From positions 1 to 9,013 of the forward strand of contig JAIYAJ010000110.1 of the NCBI GenBank assembly GCA_027489105.1: a stretch of DNA of 9,013 bases, in the 5' to 3' direction. The notes under the pieces were generated by a model. The model was not told the origin of the DNA, made no database searches, and saw nothing but the letters and a program-made list of their open reading frames with translations. The translations under genes and the position numbers were made by a program. The stretch's first letter is position 1, and each line of letters opens with the position of its first letter. Of this stretch, positions 1 to 6,778 are shown one piece after another. Source of the stretch: Zymomonas sp. (GTDB lineage Bacteria > Pseudomonadota > Alphaproteobacteria > Sphingomonadales > Sphingomonadaceae).

Positions 1-1098
1 CGCGCCCGTCTCTTCGACAACACGCAGCCAGTCGGGCGTACCCGCTTTCTCCCTGAGCGCTTCGGCCGCGAGGATCAGCCGGCCGAGCCGGGTCAGTGCG
101 GCAGACAATGCCTCCGGAGAAAATTCCAGTTCGGACCGATAATGCGCCGACAGGCAGAGCAACCGGTAGGCGAGGGGATGCACGCCTTTGGTCGTGACGC
201 TGGCGAGGGTCGCGAAGCCACCCTTCGACTTCGACATCTTGCCGCCGCGATCGACCAAGAAATTATTGTGCATCCAGAAATTGGCGCCCGAGGCGTCGCT
301 GCAGGTGAAGGCCTGGTTCTGGGCGATCTCGTTGCAATGGTGAATCTCGCGATGGTCGATCCCGCCCGTGTGGATGTCGAACTGGCGGCCGAGATATTTC
401 ATGCTCATCACCGAGCATTCGAGATGCCAGCCGGGCGCGCCGGGTCCCCAGGGCGACATCCATTCCATCTGACGGCGTTCGCCATCGGCCGAGCGCCGCC
501 ACAGCGCGAAGTCCGCAGCGTTGCGTTTGCCCTCGACCTCCGCGATCCGGCCGACCGCTTCGGGCCCCCGGCTGCCGGCGAGGCGGCCATAGTCGGCGAC
601 CTTCGATGTGTCGAAATAGAGGCCGCTCGGCAGTTCATAGGTCGCGCCGCCGCGCTCGATGACGCGGGCAAAGTCGATCATGTCCTGGATGTGGTCGGTC
701 GCGACGCTCCAGATCGTCGGTGACGTAATGTTGAGCGCTGCGAGACCGGCCTTGAACGCCTCCGTGTAGAAGGCGGCGACTTCCCAGATCGTCTTGGCGG
801 CCTTGCGCGCTGCCGCCTCCATCTTGTCGTCGCCTTCGTCGGCATCCGACGTCAGATGGCCCACATCGGTGATGTTGATGACGTGGTTGACCGGCCAGCC
901 CTTCCAGTTGAGCGTCCGGCGCAGCGTGTCGGTGAAGACATAGGCGCGCAAATTGCCGAGATGCGCAAAATTATAGACCGTCGGCCCGCAGCTGTAGAGC
1001 CGCACCATCGTCGGATCGATCGGCTCGAAGACCCGCAGAGAGCGGCTGAGGCTGTCGAACAGGGAGAGGGGGGCGCCGAGCGGAGCGGGGTGCGTCAT
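1..1098 (-). CDS. cysS: Cysteinyl-tRNA synthetase, C-terminus cut by window edge
   Basis: A class I aminoacyl-tRNA synthetase that charges tRNA-Cys with cysteine in the cytoplasm. 366 codons are visible of a family length of roughly 460-490; the missing part is the C-terminal anticodon-binding region beyond the left edge. Seen in the translation: YSCGPTVY with zinc-ligand Cys37, an HLGN version of the HIGH motif at 46-49, WHLECS with second zinc-ligand Cys228, the HHCNE segment at 253-257 that supplies the remaining zinc ligands, and KMSKS at 287-291. The ATG at 1098 starts just before the expected N-terminal region; upstream there is only a weak Shine-Dalgarno-like stretch. It lies downstream of the cyclase operon on the same strand but is separated from it by a strong terminator, so it is probably transcribed on its own. 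The HHCNE motif differs from the more usual HHENE (see findings). Identification is essentially certain. Confidence 0.97.
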   Translation of the reverse strand, partial: MTHPAPLGAPLSLFDSLSRSLRVFEPIDPTMVRLYSCGPTVYNFAHLGNLRAYVFTDTLRRTLNWKGWPVNHVINITDVGHLTSDADEGDDKMEAAARKAAKTIWEVAAFYTEAFKAGLAALNITSPTIWSVATDHIQDMIDFARVIERGGATYELPSGLYFDTSKVADYGRLAGSRGPEAVGRIAEVEGKRNAADFALWRRSADGERRQMEWMSPWGPGAPGWHLECSVMSMKYLGRQFDIHTGGIDHREIHHCNEIAQNQAFTCSDASGANFWMHNNFLVDRGGKMSKSKGGFATLASVTTKGVHPLAYRLLCLSAHYRSELEFSPEALSAALTRLGRLILAAEALREKAGTPDWLRVVEETGA

Positions 1099-1127
1099 GT
1101 CAAATCCAGCAGGAGGTCTGGCGCGGC

Positions 1128-1155
1128 TCTAGATCAAGCATCCCCCGCAGCGCAA
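1128..1155 (-). promoter_or_regulatory. Possible cysS promoter
   Basis: On the minus strand, TTGCGC (1155-1150) is followed after 16 bases by TCTAGA (1133-1128), about 30 bases before the cysS ATG. Because a terminator ends the upstream operon, cysS needs its own promoter in this short gap of about 95 bases. The match to a sigma-70-type consensus is only partial, and TCTAGA is a palindrome that could match by chance. I see no other gene or RNA in this gap. Confidence 0.25.
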
Positions 1156-1193
1156 TCCACAGGCTTAGCGGCGCCTTCGGGAAGCCGGACACG

Positions 1194-1221
1194 AAAAAGG
1201 CCGGAGCGAAACGCCCCGGCC
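1194..1221 (-). terminator. Rho-independent terminator of the cyclase operon
   Basis: On the minus strand a 10-bp stem (GGCCGGGGCG paired with CGCTCCGGCC, with one G-U pair) encloses a three-base TTT loop and is followed at once by five T residues. It begins 23 bases after the stop codon of the FecR-like gene and precedes cysS. Stem strength, tiny loop and T-run are the textbook arrangement, and the T-run is on the 3' side only for the minus strand, which fixes the direction. Confidence 0.9.
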
Positions 1222-1244
1222 CATTCGAACGCGGTCGATCGCGA

Positions 1245-1991
1245 TCAGCCGTGCGAGGCGTTGCCCGACGCGGCTTCGATCACGAGGTCGAGCTGCTCTT
1301 TGCAGCCGCCCTCGATCAGCGACTGGGCGATGCCCGTCATGTCTGCCGTGGCGGGGCGGACGACGACGAACTTGACGTTGGTCGGTGCCTTGGCGCCATC
1401 CCAGCTGAGCTTATACTGGCTGCCGCTGCTGATCGCTGCGGCCGCCGGCCAGCTGGCCATGGCCTGCCCGGCGGCGAGGTCGAGCGTGGTGCTGCCGTTC
1501 GGACCGGCGATGGTGAGCGTGGTCGCCTTGGTCGCGTCCGGGCGCCAGACGGTCACATTGGCCGGGTCGGCGATGCACATGTTCGAGCTGCGCGTCACGT
1601 CGACATACCAGGGGTTGGGCACCTTGCCGCCCTTGTCGATGCCGCTGGCGCTGCGCACGGCCCCGATCCGGGCCCGCTTCTCGCCGCCACCCGAGACGAG
1701 CGCGTTGAGGGTGGAGCTGGTGCTCGCCGCCGCGACCGTCGAGGCGCTGGCGCTGAACGTGCCCGGGCCGCTGAGGGTGCGCGTGCCCTTGCCGTCGAGC
1801 AGGACGATCGTGTCGCCGGCCTTCAGGGTGAGCTTCGCATTGTCGGAGAGCGCCTTGCCGGCCGGATAGGCCTTGGCCGACGGGCCCGAGGAACGCACGA
1901 CGAGCGGCGCGGCGGCGGCGGTACCCGCCAGCAGCACGGCCATGAGTGTCGCAACAGCAGCCTGCGACCGGCGATTATTTGTCCAGAGCAC
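1245..1991 (-). CDS. Secreted protein with FecR-like segment, partner of the cyclase gene
   Basis: A 248-residue protein of unknown function, exported by a typical signal peptide: arginines at 7-8, a hydrophobic core at about 11-24, and likely cleavage after the alanine run near residue 28. Residues about 30-115 contain LKAGDTIVLLDGKGTRTLSGPGT at 56-78 in pieces (LKAGD, LLDGKG, LSGPGTF), which resembles the compact beta-structured FecR-type periplasmic fold. This is a pattern resemblance, not a profile match. The C-terminal half looks like a second beta-rich domain with two cysteines (Cys139, Cys230) that could form a disulfide in the periplasm. The start is GTG: AGGAGG lies five bases upstream, inside the end of the cyclase gene, and the two genes overlap by 17 bases, so translation is probably coupled. 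A terminator follows. Gene reality is well supported; function is not. Confidence 0.8.
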   Translation of the reverse strand: MLWTNNRRSQAAVATLMAVLLAGTAAAAPLVVRSSGPSAKAYPAGKALSDNAKLTLKAGDTIVLLDGKGTRTLSGPGTFSASASTVAAASTSSTLNALVSGGGEKRARIGAVRSASGIDKGGKVPNPWYVDVTRSSNMCIADPANVTVWRPDATKATTLTIAGPNGSTTLDLAAGQAMASWPAAAAISSGSQYKLSWDGAKAPTNVKFVVVRPATADMTGIAQSLIEGGCKEQLDLVIEAASGNASHG

Positions 1992-4020
1992 TATACCCTC
2001 CTGGTCCTACTTCACGAAGACGCTCTATCAGATTTCTGAGCGCCTTATCCTCGGGATTCTGTTCGGCCAGCGCCTCGAAATCTTCCAGCGCACTTTCATC
2101 CCCTGTATCGAATCTACGGAAGATGTCTGTGAACTGTTGCACAGCCGTTTCGGAATAATCGAGCACCGGCTCGAAAACTTCCATCGGCGTCGAGCGGCCG
2201 GAGACGGTGATCCGGCCCACCGGGCGGAAATTCTTCAGCGTCGAGCGTTCGATGACGGTATCGCTGACCAGCGTCTTGGTCTTCAGATATTTGTTGGCGC
2301 CTTCGAGGCGCGACGCGGTGTTCATCGAGTCGCCGAGCGCGGTGTACTGGATGCGCCCCTCGCCGCCGAAATTGCCAACGATCGCCTCGCCGAAATGAAC
2401 CCCGACACGGGTGACGCCGATCGGCGGAACACCCTCGGGCGCCTCGCGCCGGAATTTCTCGCCGGCTTCGTACATGGCGACGGCGCAGCGCACCGCGCGC
2501 TCGCAATCGTCGGGTCGGCTGATCGGCGCACCCCAGAAGGCCACGATCGCGTCGCCGACGAACTTGTCGATCGTGCCGCCATGCTGAAGAACGGTTTCCG
2601 AAAGCACGTCGAGATATTTGTTGAGCAGGAAGGCGACCATTTCCGGCTCGATCTGGTGGCTCAGCTTGGTAAAGCCCTCCAGATCGCTGAACAGCGCATA
2701 GATTTCACGCTTCTCGCCGTGCAGCTGGAGCCGCTCGGGGTTCTTCATGATGTCCTTGGCGATGTCGCCCGGCAGATATTTTCCGAGCGCCGACTGGGCG
2801 AAGTTGCGCTGCTCCGAACCGATGCCGCGCGCTGCCGTGCCGACGGCCGAGAAGGAGAAGATCCAGCCGAGCAGCCAGCCGAAGACGGGCAGCCCCTGCG
2901 TATCGATGCCGTGGAACTGCCAGAAAAAGGGCAGGGCGACGACGGCACCGGCCTGGACGATCAGGAGCAAGGCGAGCTTCCAGAGCCGCAGATTGCCCAT
3001 TGCCGTCAGCGCGCCGAGCAGCACCACGCCGATCGCGATCAGCCATAGGCCCCATTGCGGGATCGGCTTGAACATGAAGCCGTCAAGCATCTGCCCGAGC
3101 AGCGTGGCGTGGATTTCCAGCCCGATCGTGGTCTCGCCGACGCGGCCGGTCTGGGGGTCCTTCATGCGCGAGGCGGGCGTGGTGAACTGGTCGACGTCGG
3201 GGATGTCGCCGCCGATGAGGACGTAGCGGCCCTCGATCTGGGGACGTAAAGCTTCGAGCAGATCGGGGTTTGCGATCAGCTCGACCGAGAGCTTGTCAAA
3301 CACTCTCCGCTCGCTGTTGATCGGCAGACGATAGCGGATCGAGCCCCTATGGGTTCGATATTCGGGATAAGCCTGCGTCAAAGAGTTCGCCATCAGCGGG
3401 GGCAGGTCCGCCAACTGGGCGGGCCAGCTCCGCATCACGCCGTCCTGATCGGCCTCGAGTCTGATGCTGGTGAAATGGACGTTGCCGGGCGCCGTCTTCT
3501 TCTGGAAGTCGCGAAGGAAGAGTTCCTGGTCATAGGTCATGAAGGCCGGGTTGCTCTTGTTGGTCGCGAGACCCAGATAGGTCGGCGTCTTCATCGTCCG
3601 GAAGCCGTCGATCAGAATCTGGTCTTCCGGCGTCGGCTGGTCGATCAGAATATCGATGCCGATCGCTTTGGGCTTCATCTTGTCGAGCTGGATGAGGGCA
3701 TTGGCCAGCATGGCTCGGTCGAGCGGCGATCGCCGGCCGGTAAGCCGTAAAGTGTCCTCATTGAAGACGACCATGATGATGCGCTGATCGGTTTCGACGT
3801 GCGGCGATGCGAGGAGGGCGCGCGCATCGTACAACGCTCGCTCGGCGTCCTGAGCCAGGATGATATTCCAGCTATAGCGCGCAAACATGAGGCCGAGTGC
3901 TAGGAAGACGGCCGTCACGATCAGGCGCGTCGTCCCGATCTGCCGCAGCGTCTTGCGCGCCGTTGGCCAGAATGCCCCGACCCGCGCGCCAAGCGACGCC
4001 TTCCGGCCTTGTTCAGCCAT
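1975..4020 (-). CDS. CHASE2-domain class III adenylate cyclase, membrane sensor
   Basis: A 681-residue inner-membrane sensor enzyme predicted to make cyclic AMP from ATP. Order of parts: short cytoplasmic N-terminus; membrane segment about 31-48; periplasmic CHASE2 domain about 50-315 (typical patterns include VVFNEDTL, AIGIDILIDQ, YVLIGG and GLEIHA); three closely spaced membrane segments at about 322-341, 347-366 and 377-396; linker with GKYLPGDIAKDI; cyclase catalytic domain about 437-615. Metal-binding Asp446 (FSDLEGFT) and Asp490 (KFVGDA), substrate-base Lys486, Thr560 in the position often held by Asp, and transition-state Asn567 and Arg571 (NTASRL) are all present, so it should be active. 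Lys plus Thr is the class IIIb pattern. A helical tail at 625-670 resembles the TPR-like tail seen in many bacterial cyclases. The ATG at 4020 has an in-frame stop shortly upstream and a GGGGG ribosome-site-like run seven bases before it. A guanylate cyclase is less likely given Lys486. Confidence 0.94.
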   Translation of the reverse strand: MAEQGRKASLGARVGAFWPTARKTLRQIGTTRLIVTAVFLALGLMFARYSWNIILAQDAERALYDARALLASPHVETDQRIIMVVFNEDTLRLTGRRSPLDRAMLANALIQLDKMKPKAIGIDILIDQPTPEDQILIDGFRTMKTPTYLGLATNKSNPAFMTYDQELFLRDFQKKTAPGNVHFTSIRLEADQDGVMRSWPAQLADLPPLMANSLTQAYPEYRTHRGSIRYRLPINSERRVFDKLSVELIANPDLLEALRPQIEGRYVLIGGDIPDVDQFTTPASRMKDPQTGRVGETTIGLEIHATLLGQMLDGFMFKPIPQWGLWLIAIGVVLLGALTAMGNLRLWKLALLLIVQAGAVVALPFFWQFHGIDTQGLPVFGWLLGWIFSFSAVGTAARGIGSEQRNFAQSALGKYLPGDIAKDIMKNPERLQLHGEKREIYALFSDLEGFTKLSHQIEPEMVAFLLNKYLDVLSETVLQHGGTIDKFVGDAIVAFWGAPISRPDDCERAVRCAVAMYEAGEKFRREAPEGVPPIGVTRVGVHFGEAIVGNFGGEGRIQYTALGDSMNTASRLEGANKYLKTKTLVSDTVIERSTLKNFRPVGRITVSGRSTPMEVFEPVLDYSETAVQQFTDIFRRFDTGDESALEDFEALAEQNPEDKALRNLIERLREVGPGGYSALDK
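1997..2002 (-). promoter_or_regulatory. Ribosome binding site of the FecR-like gene, inside cyclase gene
   Basis: AGGAGG on the minus strand sits five bases before the GTG at 1991-1989. It lies within the last codons of the cyclase. This near-perfect site decides in favour of the GTG start over the later in-frame ATG at residue 17, which would destroy the signal peptide. Confidence 0.8.
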
Positions 4021-4050
4021 GCAATGACCCCCGTAATGTACCCCGCCGCG

Positions 4051-4078
4051 ATATTAGCCCCTGCCGCGCCAATGGGAA
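4051..4078 (-). promoter_or_regulatory. Possible promoter of the cyclase operon
   Basis: On the minus strand TTCCCA (4078-4073) and TAATAT (4056-4051) are 16 bases apart, each matching four of six consensus bases. The -10-like box lies 30 bases before the cyclase ATG. It is the most AT-rich hexamer in the 127-bp divergent gap shared with rmuC. The gap holds no other gene that I can see. For rmuC I find no convincing -35/-10 pair; the stretch TTGCACTTGCATTATT at 4085-4100 is a possible element only. Confidence 0.35.
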
Positions 4079-4135
4079 GAGCGCAGTTGCACTTGCATTA
4101 TTCAGAGGCCGGCGGCAGGGTTCGCCTTCTGTTCC

Positions 4136-4140
4136 AGGGA
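4136..4140 (+). promoter_or_regulatory. Ribosome binding site deciding the rmuC start
   Basis: AGGGA ends seven bases before the ATG at 4148. The in-frame GTG at 4142 is only one base from this site, too close to use it, so the ATG is preferred. Confidence 0.6.
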
Positions 4141-4147
4141 TGTGTCC

Positions 4148-5464
4148 ATGTCGTCGACTGCCATTTTGATCGCCGTTCCTTTCTTCCTGTTGCTCGGCCT
4201 CGCTTTGGGCTGGGTCGTGCGCGGGCGGATGTCGGCCGGTCAGGCGGGGGATATGGCGACCCTGCGGCGTGAGCTCGATGCTTCGCGCGAAGCGCTGGCG
4301 CGGTCGGAGCGGGAGTGCGCCGCGCTCGCTGCCGACAAGGCAGCCAGGACCGAGGCGTTCGAGGCGCAGATCGCCCAGCTGAAGGAGGCCCGCGAACAGC
4401 TGTCTGCACAGTTCGCCGAGGTCGGCGGGCGCCTGCTCGATCAGGCGCAGCGGCAGTTCCTCGAGCGTGCCGATCAGCGTTTCCATCAGGCGGGCGAGAA
4501 GAGCGAGGCTCAGCTCAAGGCACTGCTCAACCCGGTCGAGACGACGCTGAAGCGCTATGAGGAAGGGCTGCAACGGGTCGAGAAGGAGCGGGTCGACAGC
4601 TATGCGGGCCTGCGCGAGGCGGTCGAGCAGGTGCGTGTCGGCCAGGGGCAAGTGCGCGACGAGGCGGCCAAGCTGGTCAATGCGCTCCGCGCCAGCCCCA
4701 AGGCGCGGGGCCGCTGGGGCGAGCAGTCGCTGCGCAATGTGCTCGAACAGTCGGGCCTGTCACCCTATGCCGATTTCGCGACCGAGGTTTCGGTCGATAC
4801 CGAGGATGGCCGCTTGCGCCCCGACGTCGTCGTGCGGCTGCCGGGCGGGCGCAAGCTCATCATCGACGCCAAATGCTCGTTCAACGCCTATATGGACGCG
4901 GCCGAGCAGGTCGACGAGGTTGCGCGCACGGCGTCCCTCAAGGCCCATGCCGCGGCACTGCGAACCCATGCCAGCCAATTGGGCCAGAAAAGCTATTGGG
5001 ATCGCTTCGGCGAGGCCGCCGATTATGTCGTGATGTATATCCCCGGCGAGCATTTCCTGTCCGCCGCGATGGAGCAGGACCCGGAGCTGTGGGACTGGGC
5101 GCACCAGCGCCGCGTCCTGATCGCCACGCCGATCAACCTCGTTGCGCTGGCGCGCACTATCGCCAGCGTCTGGCGGCAGGAGAAGATGGCCGAGGAGGCT
5201 CGCGCGATCGGCCGGCTCGGCAAGGAAATGCACGAGCGTCTTTACACGGCTGCCCAGCATCTGCGCCGCGTCGGCGGCGGGCTCAACAGCGCGGTCGAAA
5301 ATTACAACAAGTTCGTGGCCAGCTTCGAGGGACGGGTGCTCGTCACCGGGCGCAAGTTCCGCGACCTCAACATCGAGACCGGGGACAAGGATATCGAGGA
5401 ATTGCCTGCGGTCGAGACGCGCGCCAGCGAGGGATCGCTCGACCTGCTCGCCGGGCCGCAATGA
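4148..5464 (+). CDS. rmuC: DNA recombination protein RmuC
   Basis: A 438-residue membrane-anchored protein of the RmuC family, linked in E. coli to limiting inversions at short inverted repeats and presumed to be a nuclease; the in-cell substrate is not well defined. Seen here: an N-terminal hydrophobic anchor at about 5-25; a long alpha-helical coiled-coil region about 35-165 rich in Glu, Ala, Arg and Gln; then the conserved RmuC core with GRWGE (188-192), RPDVVV with Asp226, and IIDAKCSF with Asp240 and Lys242. The E...D...DxK series fits a PD-(D/E)XK-type nuclease fold. Further conserved blocks are VVMYIPGEHF and LIATPINLVALA. Length is normal for an alphaproteobacterial member. The gene is divergent from the cyclase operon and ends only 10 bp from the oppositely oriented porin gene. 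Function assignment is firm at family level. Confidence 0.95.
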   Translation: MSSTAILIAVPFFLLLGLALGWVVRGRMSAGQAGDMATLRRELDASREALARSERECAALAADKAARTEAFEAQIAQLKEAREQLSAQFAEVGGRLLDQAQRQFLERADQRFHQAGEKSEAQLKALLNPVETTLKRYEEGLQRVEKERVDSYAGLREAVEQVRVGQGQVRDEAAKLVNALRASPKARGRWGEQSLRNVLEQSGLSPYADFATEVSVDTEDGRLRPDVVVRLPGGRKLIIDAKCSFNAYMDAAEQVDEVARTASLKAHAAALRTHASQLGQKSYWDRFGEAADYVVMYIPGEHFLSAAMEQDPELWDWAHQRRVLIATPINLVALARTIASVWRQEKMAEEARAIGRLGKEMHERLYTAAQHLRRVGGGLNSAVENYNKFVASFEGRVLVTGRKFRDLNIETGDKDIEELPAVETRASEGSLDLLAGPQ

Positions 5465-5471
5465 TCCGGCG
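5449..5471. other. Weak inverted repeat at the rmuC/porin convergent ends
   Basis: CGCCGG (5449-5454) and CCGGCG (5466-5471) can form a six-bp stem across an 11-base loop that includes the rmuC stop codon. It sits between the converging ends of rmuC and the barrel-protein gene. No T-run follows on either strand, so it is at best a weak pause or Rho-assisted site and may be chance in GC-rich DNA. Confidence 0.2.
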
Positions 5472-5474
5472 GGC

Positions 5475-6221
5475 TCAGCGCCCCAGATCGAAGCCCACCG
5501 ACGCCACAATCCGCGAGCCCATGTCGCGGCCCAGCGGGCCGGGCAGGGCGGAACGCGCGAAGCCGAAGCTGTCACTGTAGCCGATCGACAGGCGCAGCGG
5601 CCCGCGCACATGGTCCAGACGCAGCGACGCATCCCAATAGCGTCCGCGCGGTCGGAGGCGTTGTGAACGTAGAGGATCGTCGATGCTGCCGCTCGATCGT
5701 CCGAGCTGCGTGCGCACATTGAACGGCGTTCCCACGATGGAGAGCGTTGCTGCGCCTGCAATGTATAGATTGTCGCCGCCGATCGCGTCCTGGTTCGGCG
5801 CATAGAGGATGAAGCCCTCCAGCTGGATCGGGCCGACGAGGGTAGAGGCTCCTCCGCCGACCTCGACATAATCGAGCCCGGAAGTGCCGGTGAAGCCGTG
5901 ATAGCTCAGCTGCGCGTCGAGATCGACCGCGCCGAAGCTTCGTCGATAGCCGAGATTTCCGTCGATCAGCCAGCCGGCGGCGCCATGGCGGGGACTGCGG
6001 CGGAGGCTGGTTCCGGCGGCGCTCAGGCTGAAGCCGTCATAAGGGCTGATCGTCCCGCGCGCCGTGACGCTGGGATTGCCATCGCTCCAGCTGAGGCCAC
6101 GTCGCCGTTCGTCGGTCGATGCCGACAGGGAGAGGGTCGGATCGAGTCCTGCAGCGGAGCAGCCGGCAGCGAGACTGCCGGCGAGCAGGCCGCTGAGGAA
6201 CAGGACCCGACCCCGGCCCAT
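5475..6221 (-). CDS. TorF-like (Gcw_chp-type) outer-membrane barrel protein
   Basis: A 248-residue exported protein that resembles the TorF / Gcw_chp family of small putative outer-membrane porins. After an N-terminal export signal (residues 1 to about 24), the family-like opening ERRRGLSWSDGNPSV (38-52) is followed by alternating polar and hydrophobic beta strands to the end, such as LDAQLSYHGF, NLYIAGAATLSI and LRLSIGYSDSF. The solute is unknown. The ATG at 6221 is preferred because it places the signal peptide at the N-terminus and starts one base after the stop of the upstream gene (TGA-T-ATG), implying coupling; a longer GTG-started reading from 6287 would overlap that gene and bury the signal. 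Oddities: the signal ends in LAAGC, which looks partly like a lipoprotein box (Cys21), and the protein ends in GFDLGR rather than the usual terminal aromatic residue of barrel proteins. Family call is by pattern, so moderate. Confidence 0.72.
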   Translation of the reverse strand: MGRGRVLFLSGLLAGSLAAGCSAAGLDPTLSLSASTDERRRGLSWSDGNPSVTARGTISPYDGFSLSAAGTSLRRSPRHGAAGWLIDGNLGYRRSFGAVDLDAQLSYHGFTGTSGLDYVEVGGGASTLVGPIQLEGFILYAPNQDAIGGDNLYIAGAATLSIVGTPFNVRTQLGRSSGSIDDPLRSQRLRPRGRYWDASLRLDHVRGPLRLSIGYSDSFGFARSALPGPLGRDMGSRIVASVGFDLGR

Positions 6222-6222
6222 A

Positions 6223-6669
6223 TCAGCTGGCGCCGGCGCTGACGCGCGCAGCGGCTTCGAGCTCGGCCATGAGCGTGCTCTTGTCACGGTCGGCGACGGC
6301 CATGACGTGCGAGCGGATCTCGGCGTCGCGTGCCGCCACTTCCTGCTCGATTGCCTTGCGGCTGGTCATGCAGCTGCCGGCCCGGCTGCCTTTGATCTTA
6401 TAGTCGCTCGAGACGATCCGGGTCAGGCCCGCCCCGCCAGCGGGCGCCATCTGGCGCTCTACCGCGATCGTCGCGACCCAGGCGCAGCGGTCGGTGCCGC
6501 CCCGCGTCGGCGGCGATACGCCCATCGGCTTGGTCGCAAGATCGACCGAGGCCCGGTAGCTGACATTCATCGGGACGCCGCGATGCTCGATCGTGGTGGC
6601 GTGATGGTGCGCGGCGTCGGCGGCGGGAGGGGACAAGGCCATCATCCCCAGTGCAATGATCATGGACAT
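6223..6669 (-). CDS. Small exported two-cysteine protein of unknown function
   Basis: A 148-residue protein I do not recognise. Residues 1-20 form a short hydrophobic export signal without N-terminal basic residues, with likely cleavage after the alanines near 18-20 and a mature start of HHH. The mature part contains RGVPMNVSYRA, DRCAWVATIAVERQ and GSCMTSRKAIEQE; Cys62 and Cys100 are its only cysteines and may form a disulfide. The last 45 residues look helical and charged. The ATG at 6669 has AGGAG seven bases upstream, a good ribosome site; a second ATG two codons later is possible. Its stop lies one base before the start of the barrel-protein gene, so the two are very likely co-transcribed. 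A periplasmic location is inferred from the signal only. It could be a sphingomonad-type conserved hypothetical protein. Confidence 0.72.
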   Translation of the reverse strand: MSMIIALGMMALSPPAADAAHHHATTIEHRGVPMNVSYRASVDLATKPMGVSPPTRGGTDRCAWVATIAVERQMAPAGGAGLTRIVSSDYKIKGSRAGSCMTSRKAIEQEVAARDAEIRSHVMAVADRDKSTLMAELEAAARVSAGAS

Positions 6670-6676
6670 GGTTTTT

Positions 6677-6681
6677 CTCCT
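6677..6681 (-). promoter_or_regulatory. Ribosome binding site of the small exported protein
   Basis: AGGAG on the minus strand, seven bases before the ATG at 6669. It supports this start and the reality of the small gene, since none of the reading frames on the opposite strand has comparable support. Confidence 0.6.
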
Positions 6682-6723
6682 GCGTGCGTCGCTTTTTTCG
6701 CGATCGCAGGCCTGAGCTATGAA

Positions 6724-6769
6724 GCAATTGTTTCTAGCCCTTTGCGCTGGCGCAACAATTAACCAGCGC
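6724..6769. repeat. Interlocked inverted repeats between peptidase and small-protein genes
   Basis: Two seven-bp inverted repeats overlap in this 109-bp gap. AATTGTT (6726-6732) pairs with AACAATT (6754-6760), and GCGCTGG (6744-6750) pairs with CCAGCGC (6763-6769). One arm of each lies in the loop of the other, so they exclude each other or would form a pseudoknot. Nested between them is a compact dyad, TTGCGC-TG-GCGCAA (6742-6755), which looks like an operator half-site pair. No T-run follows on the minus strand, so this is not a standard terminator for the peptidase gene. A role in controlling the two downstream genes is inference. Confidence 0.4.
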
Positions 6770-6778
6770 GATCAGTCA

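Noticed and set aside
142..723. Plus-strand open frame of 193 codons opposite cysS
   Set aside because: It lies wholly antisense to the zinc-site and KMSKS-coding part of cysS; no independent ribosome site or domain.
856..1869. Plus-strand open frame of 337 codons spanning the cysS start and the FecR-like gene
   Set aside because: It runs antisense through two supported genes and through the terminator hairpin, and its product has no recognisable family features.
1873..3048. Plus-strand open frame of 391 codons opposite the cyclase catalytic region
   Set aside because: The minus strand encodes an intact class III cyclase with all catalytic residues. The opposite product has low-complexity charged composition typical of antisense shadows.
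4760..5869. Minus-strand open frame of 369 codons across the rmuC end and the porin gene
   Set aside because: It crosses two genes in the wrong frame and is Arg/Ser/Ala-rich. Both overlapped genes have family-level support.
6744..6769. The 7-bp GCGCTGG/CCAGCGC hairpin as a rho-independent terminator of the peptidase gene
   Set aside because: On the minus strand the stem is followed by AAAGGG, not a T-run, and the loop is 12 bases, so it fails as an intrinsic terminator.
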